A stretch of DNA of 64,000 nt from CAWAND01 sp963797485 (GTDB lineage: Bacteria; Chloroflexota; Anaerolineae; Anaerolineales; E44-bin32), in the NCBI GenBank assembly GCA_963797485.1, contig CAWCPF010000002.1, positions 620,001-684,000 on the forward strand, written 5' to 3'. Shown in pieces: positions 1 through 8,727 of the stretch. Both the position numbers and the translations under genes were made by a program. Position 1 is the first letter of the stretch. Every line of letters begins with the position of its first letter. The notes below the pieces were generated by a model, which was given only the letters and a program-made list of their open reading frames with translations, ran no database searches and was not told where the DNA came from.

Positions 1-97
1 TTTCGGTCCCGGGACTCAACGGGCGCGCCACGCTGTGAGAATGTGCCATTCAAGCTCCTGCAACTGCCACTTCAATGGGAAACAAACCGGAGAGAAC

Positions 98-652
98 CTA
101 GGCGGGCAGCCTCAGTGTCACCAGGTCGCCAACGGCGATCGCCCCTGGCGTTCGCACGCTGGCGGTGACGCCTCTCAACTCGTAAGCCGCCTTGGGAAAG
201 GCAGACGCCAGGCCGGACTGCTCCGGATAGGCGGCCTGGATCAGCTCACCCGGATTCGTGCAAGGCTCGTTCTGAGCCTCGACGACCAGCACCGTGCCGT
301 CCGGGAAGACCAGTTCGGATCCTGGCGGCAGGTGGGAAATCTCGGGATATCCGGAGAGCGCCAGGTTGGCCCCCAGCCAGGCCGGGTCAACATGCGACAC
401 ATCCAGAGCGACGGCGATCCGGGCGAGCTCTTCCACTGAAACCGCCGTTACCTGCCGGTCGTTGCGAACCGGCGTGCCGCGCGGCACAGGTTTGTCGCGC
501 ACGCCTGCCGGGCGCATGGCGCCGGCGTGCCGGTCGCCCTCGAACCCCTCCAGGCTGGCCGCCACGCGCTCGAGGCGCTTGGCGAGCGCCGATCCAACCT
601 GATCCACAATCATCACCGCTTCCACTCTGACCTCGGCCGCGTCGACTGTCAT
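98..652 (-). CDS. MOSC domain protein
   Basis: A 184-residue protein resembling the MOSC superfamily, the beta-barrel domain found at the C-terminus of molybdenum cofactor sulfurases and in stand-alone YiiM-type proteins. Visible family marks are the GDRHAG motif near residue 40, a GANL-type segment, and a late NEPC motif carrying the conserved cysteine. An in-frame start exists 60 bases further upstream but would overlap the end of coaX, so I chose the internal ATG (MTVDAAE). It is the last gene of the minus-strand pan/coaX run, 38 bases after coaX. Its substrate cannot be told from the sequence, and a direct role in CoA synthesis is not implied. Confidence 0.75.
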   Translation of the reverse strand: MTVDAAEVRVEAVMIVDQVGSALAKRLERVAASLEGFEGDRHAGAMRPAGVRDKPVPRGTPVRNDRQVTAVSVEELARIAVALDVSHVDPAWLGANLALSGYPEISHLPPGSELVFPDGTVLVVEAQNEPCTNPGELIQAAYPEQSGLASAFPKAAYELRGVTASVRTPGAIAVGDLVTLRLPA

Positions 653-690
653 TGGGCTCCTGTCTATGTAACGCCGCACCCCAGCGGACA

Positions 691-1458
691 TCAATTCTGG
701 TTCAGGGTCCAAATCAACCGCAGGCCCTCAAGCGTCAGCCAGGGCTCGATATGTTGGATCACATCCGTCTCCTGGGCAATGACCGACACCAGGCCGCCGG
801 TGCCGATGACCTTCATGCTCTCGCCGAGCTCAGCCCGAAATCGAGCCACCATGCCTTCGACCAACGCCACATAGCCGAACACTAGACCGGATTGCAGGGC
901 GTGCACGGTGTTGCGCCCGATAGCCGCCGGGGGCCGAACCAGGTCCACCCGGGTGAGCTTGGCGGTGCGGTAGTACAGGGCGTCGGCGGCGATGCGGATG
1001 CCCGGCGCGATGGCGCCGCCCAGGTAGTCGCCGTCAGCCGTGATGGCGTTGAACGTCGTCGCCGTCCCGAAGTCCACCACGCAGGCCGGACCGCCGTAGT
1101 GCTTCATCACCGCCACCGCATCCGCCACCCGATCGGCCCCCACGGCGCGCGGGTCCTCATAGCGAATACGCACGCCTGTCTTCACCCCGGCATCGACCGC
1201 CAGGGGCTCGACGCCCAGGTAGGTTTCCAAGGCCTGCAGGACGATGGGCGTGAGGGGCGGAACGACCGACGCCAGGGCTGAGCCATGGATGTCGCCGGGC
1301 TTCAACCCGGCATGCTCGAGCAGGCCGATGAACTGGAGCCCGTACTCATCCGGCATCCGCTCCTGGACGGTGCCCAGGCGCCAGGCGGCCAGCAGCTCTT
1401 CATCTCGGTACACCCCCAGGGTCACATTGGTGTTGCCGACGTCAACGGCCAGGAACAT
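691..1458 (-). CDS. coaX: Type III pantothenate kinase
   Basis: Phosphorylates pantothenate to 4'-phosphopantothenate, the first committed step of CoA synthesis, in the cytoplasm. The 255-residue length is normal for the family. The N-terminal DVGNTN motif (residues 6-11) is the ASKHA-type phosphate loop with the catalytic Asp6. GADR and DFGTATTFN follow around residues 105-135. Type III kinases are typically K+-dependent and not feedback-inhibited by CoA. The gene follows panC by 30 bases, completing a ketoisovalerate-to-phosphopantothenate operon. No frame disruption is seen. Confidence 0.95.
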   Translation of the reverse strand: MFLAVDVGNTNVTLGVYRDEELLAAWRLGTVQERMPDEYGLQFIGLLEHAGLKPGDIHGSALASVVPPLTPIVLQALETYLGVEPLAVDAGVKTGVRIRYEDPRAVGADRVADAVAVMKHYGGPACVVDFGTATTFNAITADGDYLGGAIAPGIRIAADALYYRTAKLTRVDLVRPPAAIGRNTVHALQSGLVFGYVALVEGMVARFRAELGESMKVIGTGGLVSVIAQETDVIQHIEPWLTLEGLRLIWTLNQN

Positions 1459-1488
1459 CGCCGCGCTCCGTTTCTACGCCTGCCTGTG

Positions 1489-2334
1489 TCACACTTGGTC
1501 TCGGCCGACCAGGCAGTTGTCAATCAGGCGTGTCCGGCCCATTCTGACCGCCATGGACAGCAGGCCGGCCCGGACCTCGCCTTCGAGTTCTTCCAGGGTG
1601 TCCGGATCGGACACGGACACATATTCCGTTTCCGCCAGCGGCTCCGCGGCCAGGCTGGCCAGCATGGACTGGCGCAGCTTCTCGGCCTGCCGCTCACCCT
1701 GGTCAAAGGCGGCCGCGGCGGCCTTCAGGGCGCGATGAAGGACCGGCGCGGCGGAGCGCTCAGCGGGGCTGAGATAGGAGTTGCGGCTGGACATCGCCAG
1801 CCCGTCCAACTCACGCACGATCGGACACACCACGACCTCCACCGGAAAGTTCAGGTCGGCCGCCATGCGCCGGATGACCAGCGCCTGCTGAGCGTCCTTC
1901 TGGCCGAAGTAGGCGCGCTGGGGCTGGAAGGCCAGGAACAGCTTGGCGACCACGGTGGCCACGCCCCGAAAATGCCCCGGCCGCCGGGCCCCTTCGAGAA
2001 ACCGCGCCAGGCCCTCGACCTCGACCCAGGTTTGGAAGCCGTCCGGATACATGGCCTCGGGCGTGGGCGTCCACACCAGGTCGGTTCCCGCCGCCTCGAG
2101 CATCTCCAGGTCACACGCCAGATCGCGCGGATAGCTGGCCAGGTCCTCCTGGGGTCCGAATTGGGTTGGGTTGACAAAGATGCTGGCGGCGGTCGAGGCA
2201 TTATCCGCCGTGGCCCGCTCGACCAGCGAAAGGTGCCCGGCGTGCAGAAATCCCATGGTGGGCACCAGCCCCAGCGGGTCGGCCAGCGCCAGGCGAGCGG
2301 CGCGCAAATCGGCCAGGCTCTCGACGACTTTCAT
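1489..2334 (-). CDS. panC: Pantothenate synthetase (pantoate-beta-alanine ligase)
   Basis: Condenses D-pantoate and beta-alanine with ATP to give pantothenate. The 281-residue protein has the nucleotidyltransferase PTMGFLHAGHLSLV segment (HIGH-like) near residue 25, FVNPTQFG, YFGQKDAQQ and SSRNSYL, all expected for PanC. Only one base separates it from the upstream panE stop, so the two are almost certainly cotranscribed and translationally coupled. Intact frame. Confidence 0.95.
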   Translation of the reverse strand: MKVVESLADLRAARLALADPLGLVPTMGFLHAGHLSLVERATADNASTAASIFVNPTQFGPQEDLASYPRDLACDLEMLEAAGTDLVWTPTPEAMYPDGFQTWVEVEGLARFLEGARRPGHFRGVATVVAKLFLAFQPQRAYFGQKDAQQALVIRRMAADLNFPVEVVVCPIVRELDGLAMSSRNSYLSPAERSAAPVLHRALKAAAAAFDQGERQAEKLRQSMLASLAAEPLAETEYVSVSDPDTLEELEGEVRAGLLSMAVRMGRTRLIDNCLVGRDQV

Positions 2335-2335
2335 C

Positions 2336-3253
2336 TCAAGCCGCCTCCATTCCGGCGCGGGCGCGAACCAGCTGCCACAGGGTCCAATTCACCGGCGCGG
2401 CGACGCCGGCTTGCTCGGCCTGCCGGGCGACGGCGCCATTGATGGCGTCGATCTCCGTCGGCGCCCCGCGCAGCACATCCTGCAGCATCGACGATTGATT
2501 GCCGGCCGTCTTGCGGGCCACATCCAGCGCCGCTTCCACTGGGTCGGCCAGGCCCAGCTGGATCGACTTCGCCGCCGCCACGCCGGCCACCTCCTTGACC
2601 GCCGCCGAAAGCACCTGGATGGCGGCCGGCCGTTCAAGCAAGCCGCCGTTGGGCACACCCAGCAAGGCGGTCAGCGGATTGATGCCGGCATTGATCAACA
2701 GTTTGCGCCACATCAAGGCCGGCAGGTCGTCGGCCGTGTGAACCTCCAGGCCCGCCGCCGACAGAGCAGCCTCAAGGGGCTTCAACCGCGGGTCCTTCCC
2801 CAAATAGACCACGCCCTGTCCGCCGTAGCGCACGTGACCCGGGCCGAGCAGGGTCGCCCCGACGGTAACCACGCCCACGGTCGCCCGAGCCCGGCCCAGG
2901 CCCTGCTCGAGCGTCTCCAGGTTGCCCAGGCCGTTTTGCAGGCTCAGCGCCAGCCCGCCCTCCGTCAGGCAGGCGGCCAGTTGGGCCGCCGCCCGCACGG
3001 TCTGCCAGGCTTTGACCAGCACCACGGCCAACTCCGTGCCTTCGAGCTCGGCCGCAGCCTGCGTGGCCGCAACCTCAACCGTGCGTGTGCCGGCGCCCGT
3101 TTCGAGTTTGACCCCCTGGCGGTTGACGGCGCGCACGCCCTGGGCCCAGGTCCCCAGCAGGGTCACACGGTGATGCGGGGCGAGCAGCGCGCCGAACAGG
3201 CACGCCATGGCGCCCGTCCCCACAATGACCCAGGGTTTTGTCTCACCGGGCAT
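2336..3253 (-). CDS. panE: 2-dehydropantoate 2-reductase
   Basis: Reduces ketopantoate to D-pantoate with NADPH. The N-terminus carries the Rossmann motif VGTGAMACLFGALLA, followed by the family pattern LVKAWQT and, in the C-terminal helical domain, WRKLLINAGINPLTALL. The Lys of WRKLLIN corresponds to the conserved substrate-contacting lysine of the family. At 305 residues it is typical. It sits between panB (17 bases upstream) and panC (1 base downstream). Confidence 0.93.
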   Translation of the reverse strand: MPGETKPWVIVGTGAMACLFGALLAPHHRVTLLGTWAQGVRAVNRQGVKLETGAGTRTVEVAATQAAAELEGTELAVVLVKAWQTVRAAAQLAACLTEGGLALSLQNGLGNLETLEQGLGRARATVGVVTVGATLLGPGHVRYGGQGVVYLGKDPRLKPLEAALSAAGLEVHTADDLPALMWRKLLINAGINPLTALLGVPNGGLLERPAAIQVLSAAVKEVAGVAAAKSIQLGLADPVEAALDVARKTAGNQSSMLQDVLRGAPTEIDAINGAVARQAEQAGVAAPVNWTLWQLVRARAGMEAA

Positions 3254-3270
3254 GATGTTTTCGAACGCGA

Positions 3271-4164
3271 TCAGGCGGCGCGGCCGTCGGCTTCGGTTTC
3301 GCCCACGGCCTTTATCAAGCCGGCCCAGGCTTCGTCGTTCATCTCAACGCTGTGCTCATCGGCGGGAAAGGTCCGGGCTTCGACGTCTTTGATGTACTCG
3401 GCAAAGGCGCGCGCCATCTCGCCGTGCAGGTCGGCGTACTTCTTCACAAAGCGCGGCGTGAAGCGGTCGAACAAACCCAGCAGATCGTGCGTCACCAGCA
3501 CCTGCCCATCGCAATCAACCCCGGCGCCGATGCCGATGGTCGGAATGGTGAGCCGGTCCGACACCAGGCCGGCCAGCCGGGCGGGGATGGACTCCAGGAC
3601 GATCGAAAAACACCCCGCGTCTTCGAGCATCAACGCATCTTCGAGCAGGCGCTGGGCCCCGGCCGACGACTTGGCCTGGGCGCGAAATCCACCCAGTTGG
3701 TGCACAGACTGAGGCGTGAGGCCCAGATGGCCCATCACCGGGATGCCGGTCGACACGATCGCCCGGACGGTCTCGGCCCGGTCACGGCCCCCCTCGAGCT
3801 TCACACCGTCCATGCCGGCTTCCTGCATGAAGCGGCCGGCATTGCGCACGGCCTCCGGGATCGAGACCTGGTAGGACATGAACGGCATGTCCCCGATCAA
3901 CATCGCCCGGGAGGCCCCGCGGCGCACGGCCTTGCAGTGGTGCAGCATGTCTTCCATGGTGACCGGGAGGGTGGTTTCATACCCCAGGACCACCATGCCC
4001 AGCGAGTCTCCCACCAGGATGACATCGATCCCGGCCCGATCGAGCGCCAGCGCCGTGGCGTAGTCGTAGGCGGTCAGCATGCTGATGGTCTGCTTGTCGG
4101 TGGTCTTCTTCTGCAGGCTGCGCGTGGTGACTTTGGTGCGGTCTTCGTTCGAGGGGGTCGACAC
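3271..4164 (-). CDS. panB: 3-methyl-2-oxobutanoate hydroxymethyltransferase
   Basis: Transfers a hydroxymethyl group from methylene-tetrahydrofolate to ketoisovalerate, giving ketopantoate. The 297-residue protein shows the PanB signature MLTAYDYATALALDRAGID, then VGDSLGMVVLGYETTLPVT (Mg-binding Asp and Ser) and GIGAGVDCDGQVLV. Start is a GTG at 4164 preceded by a strong AGGAGGAG ribosome site. It is the first gene of the operon. A TATAAT-like box on the minus strand at 4281-4286 could supply the promoter, giving a leader of about 110 bases with no recognisable riboswitch. The N-terminal 15 residues are poorly conserved. Confidence 0.95.
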   Translation of the reverse strand: MSTPSNEDRTKVTTRSLQKKTTDKQTISMLTAYDYATALALDRAGIDVILVGDSLGMVVLGYETTLPVTMEDMLHHCKAVRRGASRAMLIGDMPFMSYQVSIPEAVRNAGRFMQEAGMDGVKLEGGRDRAETVRAIVSTGIPVMGHLGLTPQSVHQLGGFRAQAKSSAGAQRLLEDALMLEDAGCFSIVLESIPARLAGLVSDRLTIPTIGIGAGVDCDGQVLVTHDLLGLFDRFTPRFVKKYADLHGEMARAFAEYIKDVEARTFPADEHSVEMNDEAWAGLIKAVGETEADGRAA

Positions 4165-4324
4165 GGCTATCTCCTCCTGTGAGTGAGATGCCCGCCCGCA
4201 CGTCGCGTGGGCGAGGTGTCTGAGGCTTGGATTGATCCGCTCGTCCGGGTGCGGGGTGCCCGATCCCGGCGAGCGCGTGGATTATAGCACGCCGGCCGGG
4301 CCGGCCCGGAGCTAGAATGGGCGG

Positions 4325-4816
4325 ATGGAGAGCTTGAGTGGGGCCGTGGCGCATATCCAGCGGCTGGGGCTGGATTTCCGGCTCCATCGCCATGATCACA
4401 GCCTGGAATCGCTCGAACAGGCGGCTGTTGAACGCGGCCTGTTCCCGGATCAGATCGTCCGCAGCCTGGTCTTCCGCGTGACCAGGGATCAGTTCGTGCT
4501 GGTCCTCATGCCCGGCCCGGGTCCGGTCTCATGGCCCAAGCTGCGGCGCTTCCTGAACGTCACGCGCCTGACGACCGCCTCCGCCGACGAGGTCGTGGCG
4601 GCCACCGGCTACCGGCCGGGAACCGTCTCGCCGTTTGGTGTGCCGGAGAACCTGCCCATCCTGGCGAATTCCAGGCTGCTGGACCTGCAGGAGGTTTCCG
4701 TGGGCGCGGGAATTCCCGACGCCGGCTTGATCCTGGCGGCCCGGGACCTGATCGACAGCCTCAAACCCCGGATGGGCGATTTCAGCCCCGGCCCGGAGAG
4801 CCCTTCATTGGAATGA
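4325..4816 (+). CDS. YbaK/EbsC-type aminoacyl-tRNA deacylase domain protein
   Basis: A 163-residue protein of the YbaK/ProX fold that hydrolyses mischarged aminoacyl-tRNA in trans. The pattern of an N-terminal DFRLHRHDHSLESLEQAA segment, DQIVRSLVFR with its family lysine position replaced by Arg, then FLNVTRLTTASADEVVAATGY and VSPFGVPENLPIL is characteristic. The replaced lysine is notable because YbaK enzymes usually carry K there, so specificity may differ. It is transcribed divergently from panB. A TAGAAT box at 4313-4318 ends only 6 bases before the ATG and no ribosome site is visible, pointing to a leaderless mRNA. A second paralogue lies at 42766-43258. Confidence 0.8.
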   Translation: MESLSGAVAHIQRLGLDFRLHRHDHSLESLEQAAVERGLFPDQIVRSLVFRVTRDQFVLVLMPGPGPVSWPKLRRFLNVTRLTTASADEVVAATGYRPGTVSPFGVPENLPILANSRLLDLQEVSVGAGIPDAGLILAARDLIDSLKPRMGDFSPGPESPSLE

Positions 4817-4870
4817 GATCCTACTCGGCGGGATGTCGAGTGGACATGGCCGCTGGGCGGCTCCGGCGGC

Positions 4871-6266
4871 CTAGGGCAGCCAGCGCGGCTCATACCCGGC
4901 AACGTCAAGCAGGTGCACCTGGCCGGTGGCCACCTCCAGCCAGCCAATCCTCGGAGGCTGGGTGGGGTCGACCATGTCGGATTGGACGAAAGCCACGGCG
5001 CTTGAGTCCGGGCGCCAGGCAAAGCTCGAATAGTTCATCACCGGCTGGGACGTCAGCCGGCGCGCCTGGGAGCCGTCCGCCCGCATGAGCCAGATCTGGC
5101 GTCCAAGGGTCAGATGCGCCGGATCGAGCGACCGCCGGGCGAAGGCGATCCAGCGGCCGTCCGGCGAGTAGGCCGGCGAAGCGTCCTCGGTCAGTTCGTC
5201 CTCGGCGCCGGACAAATCCGTGACCGGACCGCCGTCCACGCCGTGGCGATACAGATGGCTGAAATACGCCGGCGCGCCCGAGGCGCCGGCCGCCGGCGTG
5301 GCCAACTCTCCCACAAACACGATTTCGGGGAAGACCATCGCCTGCCCGTCCGGCGTCCACGCCGCCGCGGCGCCAAGCTGGTCGGCAAACTGAGCCGCCA
5401 CGGCGAAATCGGACGGCCCGTCCAGAACCAGAGTTGATTGATCGGTCGCATCGTAAACCGCCAGGCGGCCGGTCGGGCTCCACAGCGGGCGGCGCAGCAC
5501 ATGCCCGGGCTCTCCCAGACGGCGCGCCGGCCGGGCGCCGTCGGCCGGCGCCACCCACACGCTCCCCGCGCCTCCCGTTCCGGCGGCCGTTTCCAGCGCC
5601 AGCCAGGCCCCATCCGGCGACACGGCGATCTGATCGCATTCGGATTCGGGGCAGTCCAGCAGCTTCTGGTCCCGCCCGCTCTCCAGCGACAGGCTGTGCA
5701 CCGACTGCCCGGCGCCCGTCGCCGGCGTGAGGTAGACCAGACCCACGGGCTGGCCCCCCAGGTCGTAATCCATGCCGGGGCCGGCTGCCCCGCTCAACGC
5801 CTGGCCAATGCCGGTCATCAGGTTCCACTGGAACAGCCGTGCGCCGGGGGGCTGCGGCGCCAGATACACCAGGCTCGGCTCGGCGATGTGGAAGGACCAT
5901 TGCCGGCCCGACAGCATGGGGAGGTACCAGGTTGAGCGCGCCCCGGGGGAGAGTGCCACGCGGACATCGGCCCCTTCCGGCCATGCCGCCTGGGGTTCAA
6001 ACACCACCTGCCGTCCGTCCCAGAGCGAACCGCCCAGGGACGGCGGGCTGCATGGACAGGCGCGCCTCGACCGAGCCCGTGTCCATCGCCCGGTCGAAAC
6101 TGACCGTGATCGGGGAGTCGCCGGCGACCGCCTGCGCGCCGTCAGCCGGTGTGACCGAGGTCACCTGCGGCGCCTCGGCCCAGGCAATCCCAATCACCAG
6201 CACGATCCCGGCGCCCAGGGCCACCCAGCCCAACGGACGGCGGCGTCGGCGCTCGAAGGTCACCAA
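4871..6266 (-). CDS. Membrane-anchored Big_5/TolB-like beta-propeller protein (frameshifted)
   Basis: Read as one gene of about 464 residues. The first about 80 residues give a short basic tail, one membrane helix (WVALGAGIVLVIGIAW) and an Ig-like SbsA (Big_5) domain with TSVTPADGAQ. The rest is a WD40/TolB-like propeller with repeated DGAWLALE, SPTGRLAVYD, SPDGRWIAFARRS and LMRADGSQARRL blades. The frame breaks near 6005-6020: one extra base separates GRFA from WDGRQVVFEP, after which the protein continues normally. It is probably extracytoplasmic and binds rather than catalyses. It follows the SIS isomerase gene by 98 bases. Confidence 0.7.
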
Positions 6267-6336
6267 GGGGATGATCCCTTGGGCCGTCGGGCCGGTGGGT
6301 CACGCCGTTCCAGGTCGGCCCCCGGGTCCAGATACT

Positions 6337-6354
6337 TTGTGAAATATGTCACAA
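6337..6354. promoter_or_regulatory. CRP/FNR-type palindrome TTGTGA-N6-TCACAA
   Basis: A perfect 6-6-6 palindrome lying 10 bases beyond the stop of the isomerase gene and 71 bases before the start of the propeller gene, both on the minus strand. It matches the general CRP/FNR-family operator form. A Rex-type redox operator is an alternative reading. The same sequence recurs at 37086-37103, and a weaker copy at 48891-48908. Confidence 0.45.
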
Positions 6355-6364
6355 GCCGCTCGGG

Positions 6365-7423
6365 CTAGCCTTCCTTCAAACGCGCCTTCAGGCCCTCGAT
6401 GGCGCTCACCGGCGAAGGGTCGGTCTCGTAGGCCATCGCCAGGTAGAACGACACGTAGTCGCCGAAGTGCAGGTTGGTCCACTGGTGTTCGAGCGGGTGG
6501 TCCCCCTGCGAATCAATCGTGTCGGTGTTGAAGCCCTCGACCATGAACAGCTCGCGCGTGATTTCAATGCGCTTCAACACACGCGGGTGCAGGCTCGGGC
6601 AGCGCAGGAAGATGACCATGGTTTGGGCAAAGCGGGGCTCGGGGTTCACGACCCCCGCCAGCATGTTGTGATCCATCTCCGGCAGTTCTTCAAACTGCGC
6701 CAGGGCCTTAGCGACCTCGGCGATCTGGGTCCGCCAGCGCCGGGCAACCGGGGCCAGGATTTCGGCGCCGATGATGATCGGCCAGCGTTCCATGAGCTGC
6801 CCGGCCATGCGCTTGGCCGGATTGCGGGCGGCAGGGATGTCGGCTGTGAGAGCCGACGCCTGCGCGCGCATGACCGCCGCCGCGCCGGCGACGGCTGGGG
6901 CGGGATCGTCCACCACTCCGAGACGGGCGGCGGCGGCCAGGAGCAGCCCGAAGGAAAACCCGACTGCAGCGCGCGGCTGGCCGGGATGATCAAAGGTCCA
7001 CACTGGAATGCCGTCGGCGCGAGCGCGCCGGGCCAGCTCACCGCCGGTCGTCATGGCCAGCAGCGGAATCCCCGCCTTTTTGGCCTGATCATAGCCCGAC
7101 AGAGTCTCTTCGGTGTTGCCCGAATGCGACGAGGCGATAACCAGCGTGTCCGCCCCCTGGGCGTGCGCCGGCAATCCATAGCCTCGCCACACACTGATCG
7201 GCACCCGGCAGGTCGGGGAAACATACGCCGCCAGCAGGTCCCCCCCGATCGCCGAGCCCCCCATCCCGGCCACCACGATCTGGCGGATCGAGGCCATCGC
7301 CGGCAGTTCCCCGTGCTGGCCCAGCTCCCAGGCGGTTTCCAGCTGGCCTGGCAGTCCATCGATCTCGGCCAGCATGCCCTTGCTGTCCAGCTCCTGGAAA
7401 TGCTTAACGTCGTCCAGATTCAT
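6365..7423 (-). CDS. Bifunctional phosphoglucose/phosphomannose isomerase family (SIS) protein
   Basis: A 352-residue two-SIS-domain protein of the family found in Archaea and Chloroflexota-type bacteria, interconverting fructose-6-phosphate with glucose- and mannose-6-phosphate in the cytoplasm. Visible motifs are GMGGSAIGGDL near residue 50, VIASSHSGNTEETLS (the SIS sugar-phosphate loop) and, in the second half, EELPEMDHNMLAG with the conserved Glu/His region. The ATG at 7423 overlaps the rsmI stop as ATGA, so the two are coupled. A longer in-frame extension upstream reads inside rsmI and was rejected. Confidence 0.88.
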   Translation of the reverse strand: MNLDDVKHFQELDSKGMLAEIDGLPGQLETAWELGQHGELPAMASIRQIVVAGMGGSAIGGDLLAAYVSPTCRVPISVWRGYGLPAHAQGADTLVIASSHSGNTEETLSGYDQAKKAGIPLLAMTTGGELARRARADGIPVWTFDHPGQPRAAVGFSFGLLLAAAARLGVVDDPAPAVAGAAAVMRAQASALTADIPAARNPAKRMAGQLMERWPIIIGAEILAPVARRWRTQIAEVAKALAQFEELPEMDHNMLAGVVNPEPRFAQTMVIFLRCPSLHPRVLKRIEITRELFMVEGFNTDTIDSQGDHPLEHQWTNLHFGDYVSFYLAMAYETDPSPVSAIEGLKARLKEG

Positions 7424-8241
7424 TTGACCTCCATGGCCATGCGGTAAACCTCCTGGCGCGGCCAGCCCGAAAGCCTGGCCACCTGACGGGCGGCCTGCGA
7501 CGTCGTGTGCCCGGCCTCCAGGGCCTGTCCCACGGCTTCGCGGACCGCCGCCTCGCTCCACGCGGCGTCGTCGCTCAAGCCCTGGATCACCAGGGTCAGT
7601 TCTCCCAGCGGCGCCTGCCTTTCGAAGTGCGCCCGGATCTCCGCCAGGCCGCCGCGCACGAACGTCTCATGACGCTTGGTCAACTCGCGGGCCACCACCG
7701 CCGGGCGGTCCGGGCCCAGCACGGCCTCCAGGTCCTCCAGCGCCGCCAGCAGGCGGTGCGGGGTTTCGAAGGCCACCAGGGTCCATGGGAGCCGGCTGAC
7801 GGCTTCAATCAGCTCACGGCGCTCCGACCGGCGCCGGGGTAAGTAGCCCAGATAGTGGAAGCGGTCGGTCGGCAGGCCGGAGGCGACCAGGGCCGCCAGG
7901 GAAGCCGAGGGCCCGGGTATCGGGCTGACCGTGTGCCCGGCCTCCCAGGCCGCCTTGACCAGTTCATAGCCGGGATCGGACAGGCCGGGCGTTCCCGCGT
8001 CGGACACCAGAGCCACATCCCCGGACTTCAGGGCCTGAAGCAGCTCGGGGAGCCGGGCCAGCTTGTTGTGTTCATGATAACTGACCAGGCGGGGGTTCAA
8101 ATCGTGCCGGCGGAGCAGGCGCTGGGTGTGCCGGGTGTCCTCCGCCGCCACCAGGCTGACTTCGCCCAGCAGGCGCAGGGCGCGCAGGCTGACATCCTCG
8201 AGGTTGCCGATGGGAGTCGAGATCAGGAACAGGGTGCCCAT
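7420..8241 (-). CDS. rsmI: 16S rRNA (cytidine-1402 2'-O)-methyltransferase
   Basis: Methylates the ribose of C1402 in 16S rRNA using S-adenosylmethionine. The 273-residue protein has the tetrapyrrole-methylase fold signature TLFLISTPIGNLEDVSLRALRLL at the start, AAEDTRHTQRLL, SYHEHN, LVSDAGTPGLSDPGYELV and IPGPSASLAALVASGLP. A TAGAAT box (8249-8254, minus strand) ends 7 bases before the ATG and no ribosome site is present, so translation is probably leaderless. It heads the rsmI-isomerase-propeller run. Confidence 0.95.
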   Translation of the reverse strand: MGTLFLISTPIGNLEDVSLRALRLLGEVSLVAAEDTRHTQRLLRRHDLNPRLVSYHEHNKLARLPELLQALKSGDVALVSDAGTPGLSDPGYELVKAAWEAGHTVSPIPGPSASLAALVASGLPTDRFHYLGYLPRRRSERRELIEAVSRLPWTLVAFETPHRLLAALEDLEAVLGPDRPAVVARELTKRHETFVRGGLAEIRAHFERQAPLGELTLVIQGLSDDAAWSEAAVREAVGQALEAGHTTSQAARQVARLSGWPRQEVYRMAMEVK

Positions 8242-8313
8242 GGCGCCGATTCTAGCAGACGGGCGGCCGGCGCCCTGCGCCGGAGTGACCGGCTTTCGCC
8301 CGTGCCGCCCGGA

Positions 8314-8667
8314 TCATCCTCGGCCGGCTTCGGCCGGCCAGTGAAACCGCCCGTCCTTGCCGGGCGAGAAATCGTGGGCCGTCACAACAGATGGCAGCTT
8401 CAAGGGCTGGTAGAGATGCGGGAAGTCGCCTGGATGATCGGCAGCGGGCTCGAAGACCAGGGCCTTTCCCAGCCCGGCGGGGTCGATTTCGAGCAGCACC
8501 AGGTCACCCCGGCCGGCATAGAAGCGGTTGGCCGTTTCGGCCACCTGCTCAGCCAGCGAGCAGTGGATGAAACCCTCGAGGTTCAGGCTTTCGGGGGCGT
8601 ACTGGCCCGACCGGCGGAAGGCCTCCCACGCCGGGAGATCCAGGATGTGAAACACGAGCTGGGCCAT
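8314..8667 (-). CDS. DUF952 family protein
   Basis: A 117-residue protein matching the DUF952 pattern: an N-terminal FHILDLPAWEAFRRSGQYAPESL block, then the hallmark EGFIHCSLAEQVAETANRFY, LVLLEIDP and a C-terminal FPHLYQPL. DUF952 proteins have an ADP-ribosyltransferase-like fold of unknown function. The gene is alone between rsmI (72 bases away) and a HAD hydrolase gene on the same strand. Confidence 0.85.
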   Translation of the reverse strand: MAQLVFHILDLPAWEAFRRSGQYAPESLNLEGFIHCSLAEQVAETANRFYAGRGDLVLLEIDPAGLGKALVFEPAADHPGDFPHLYQPLKLPSVVTAHDFSPGKDGRFHWPAEAGRG

Positions 8668-8727
8668 GTGGGTTCTCCGCGGGGCGATCAGCTCAAGAGG
8701 CCCCGGATTTGTTCGAGGTGATGAACT

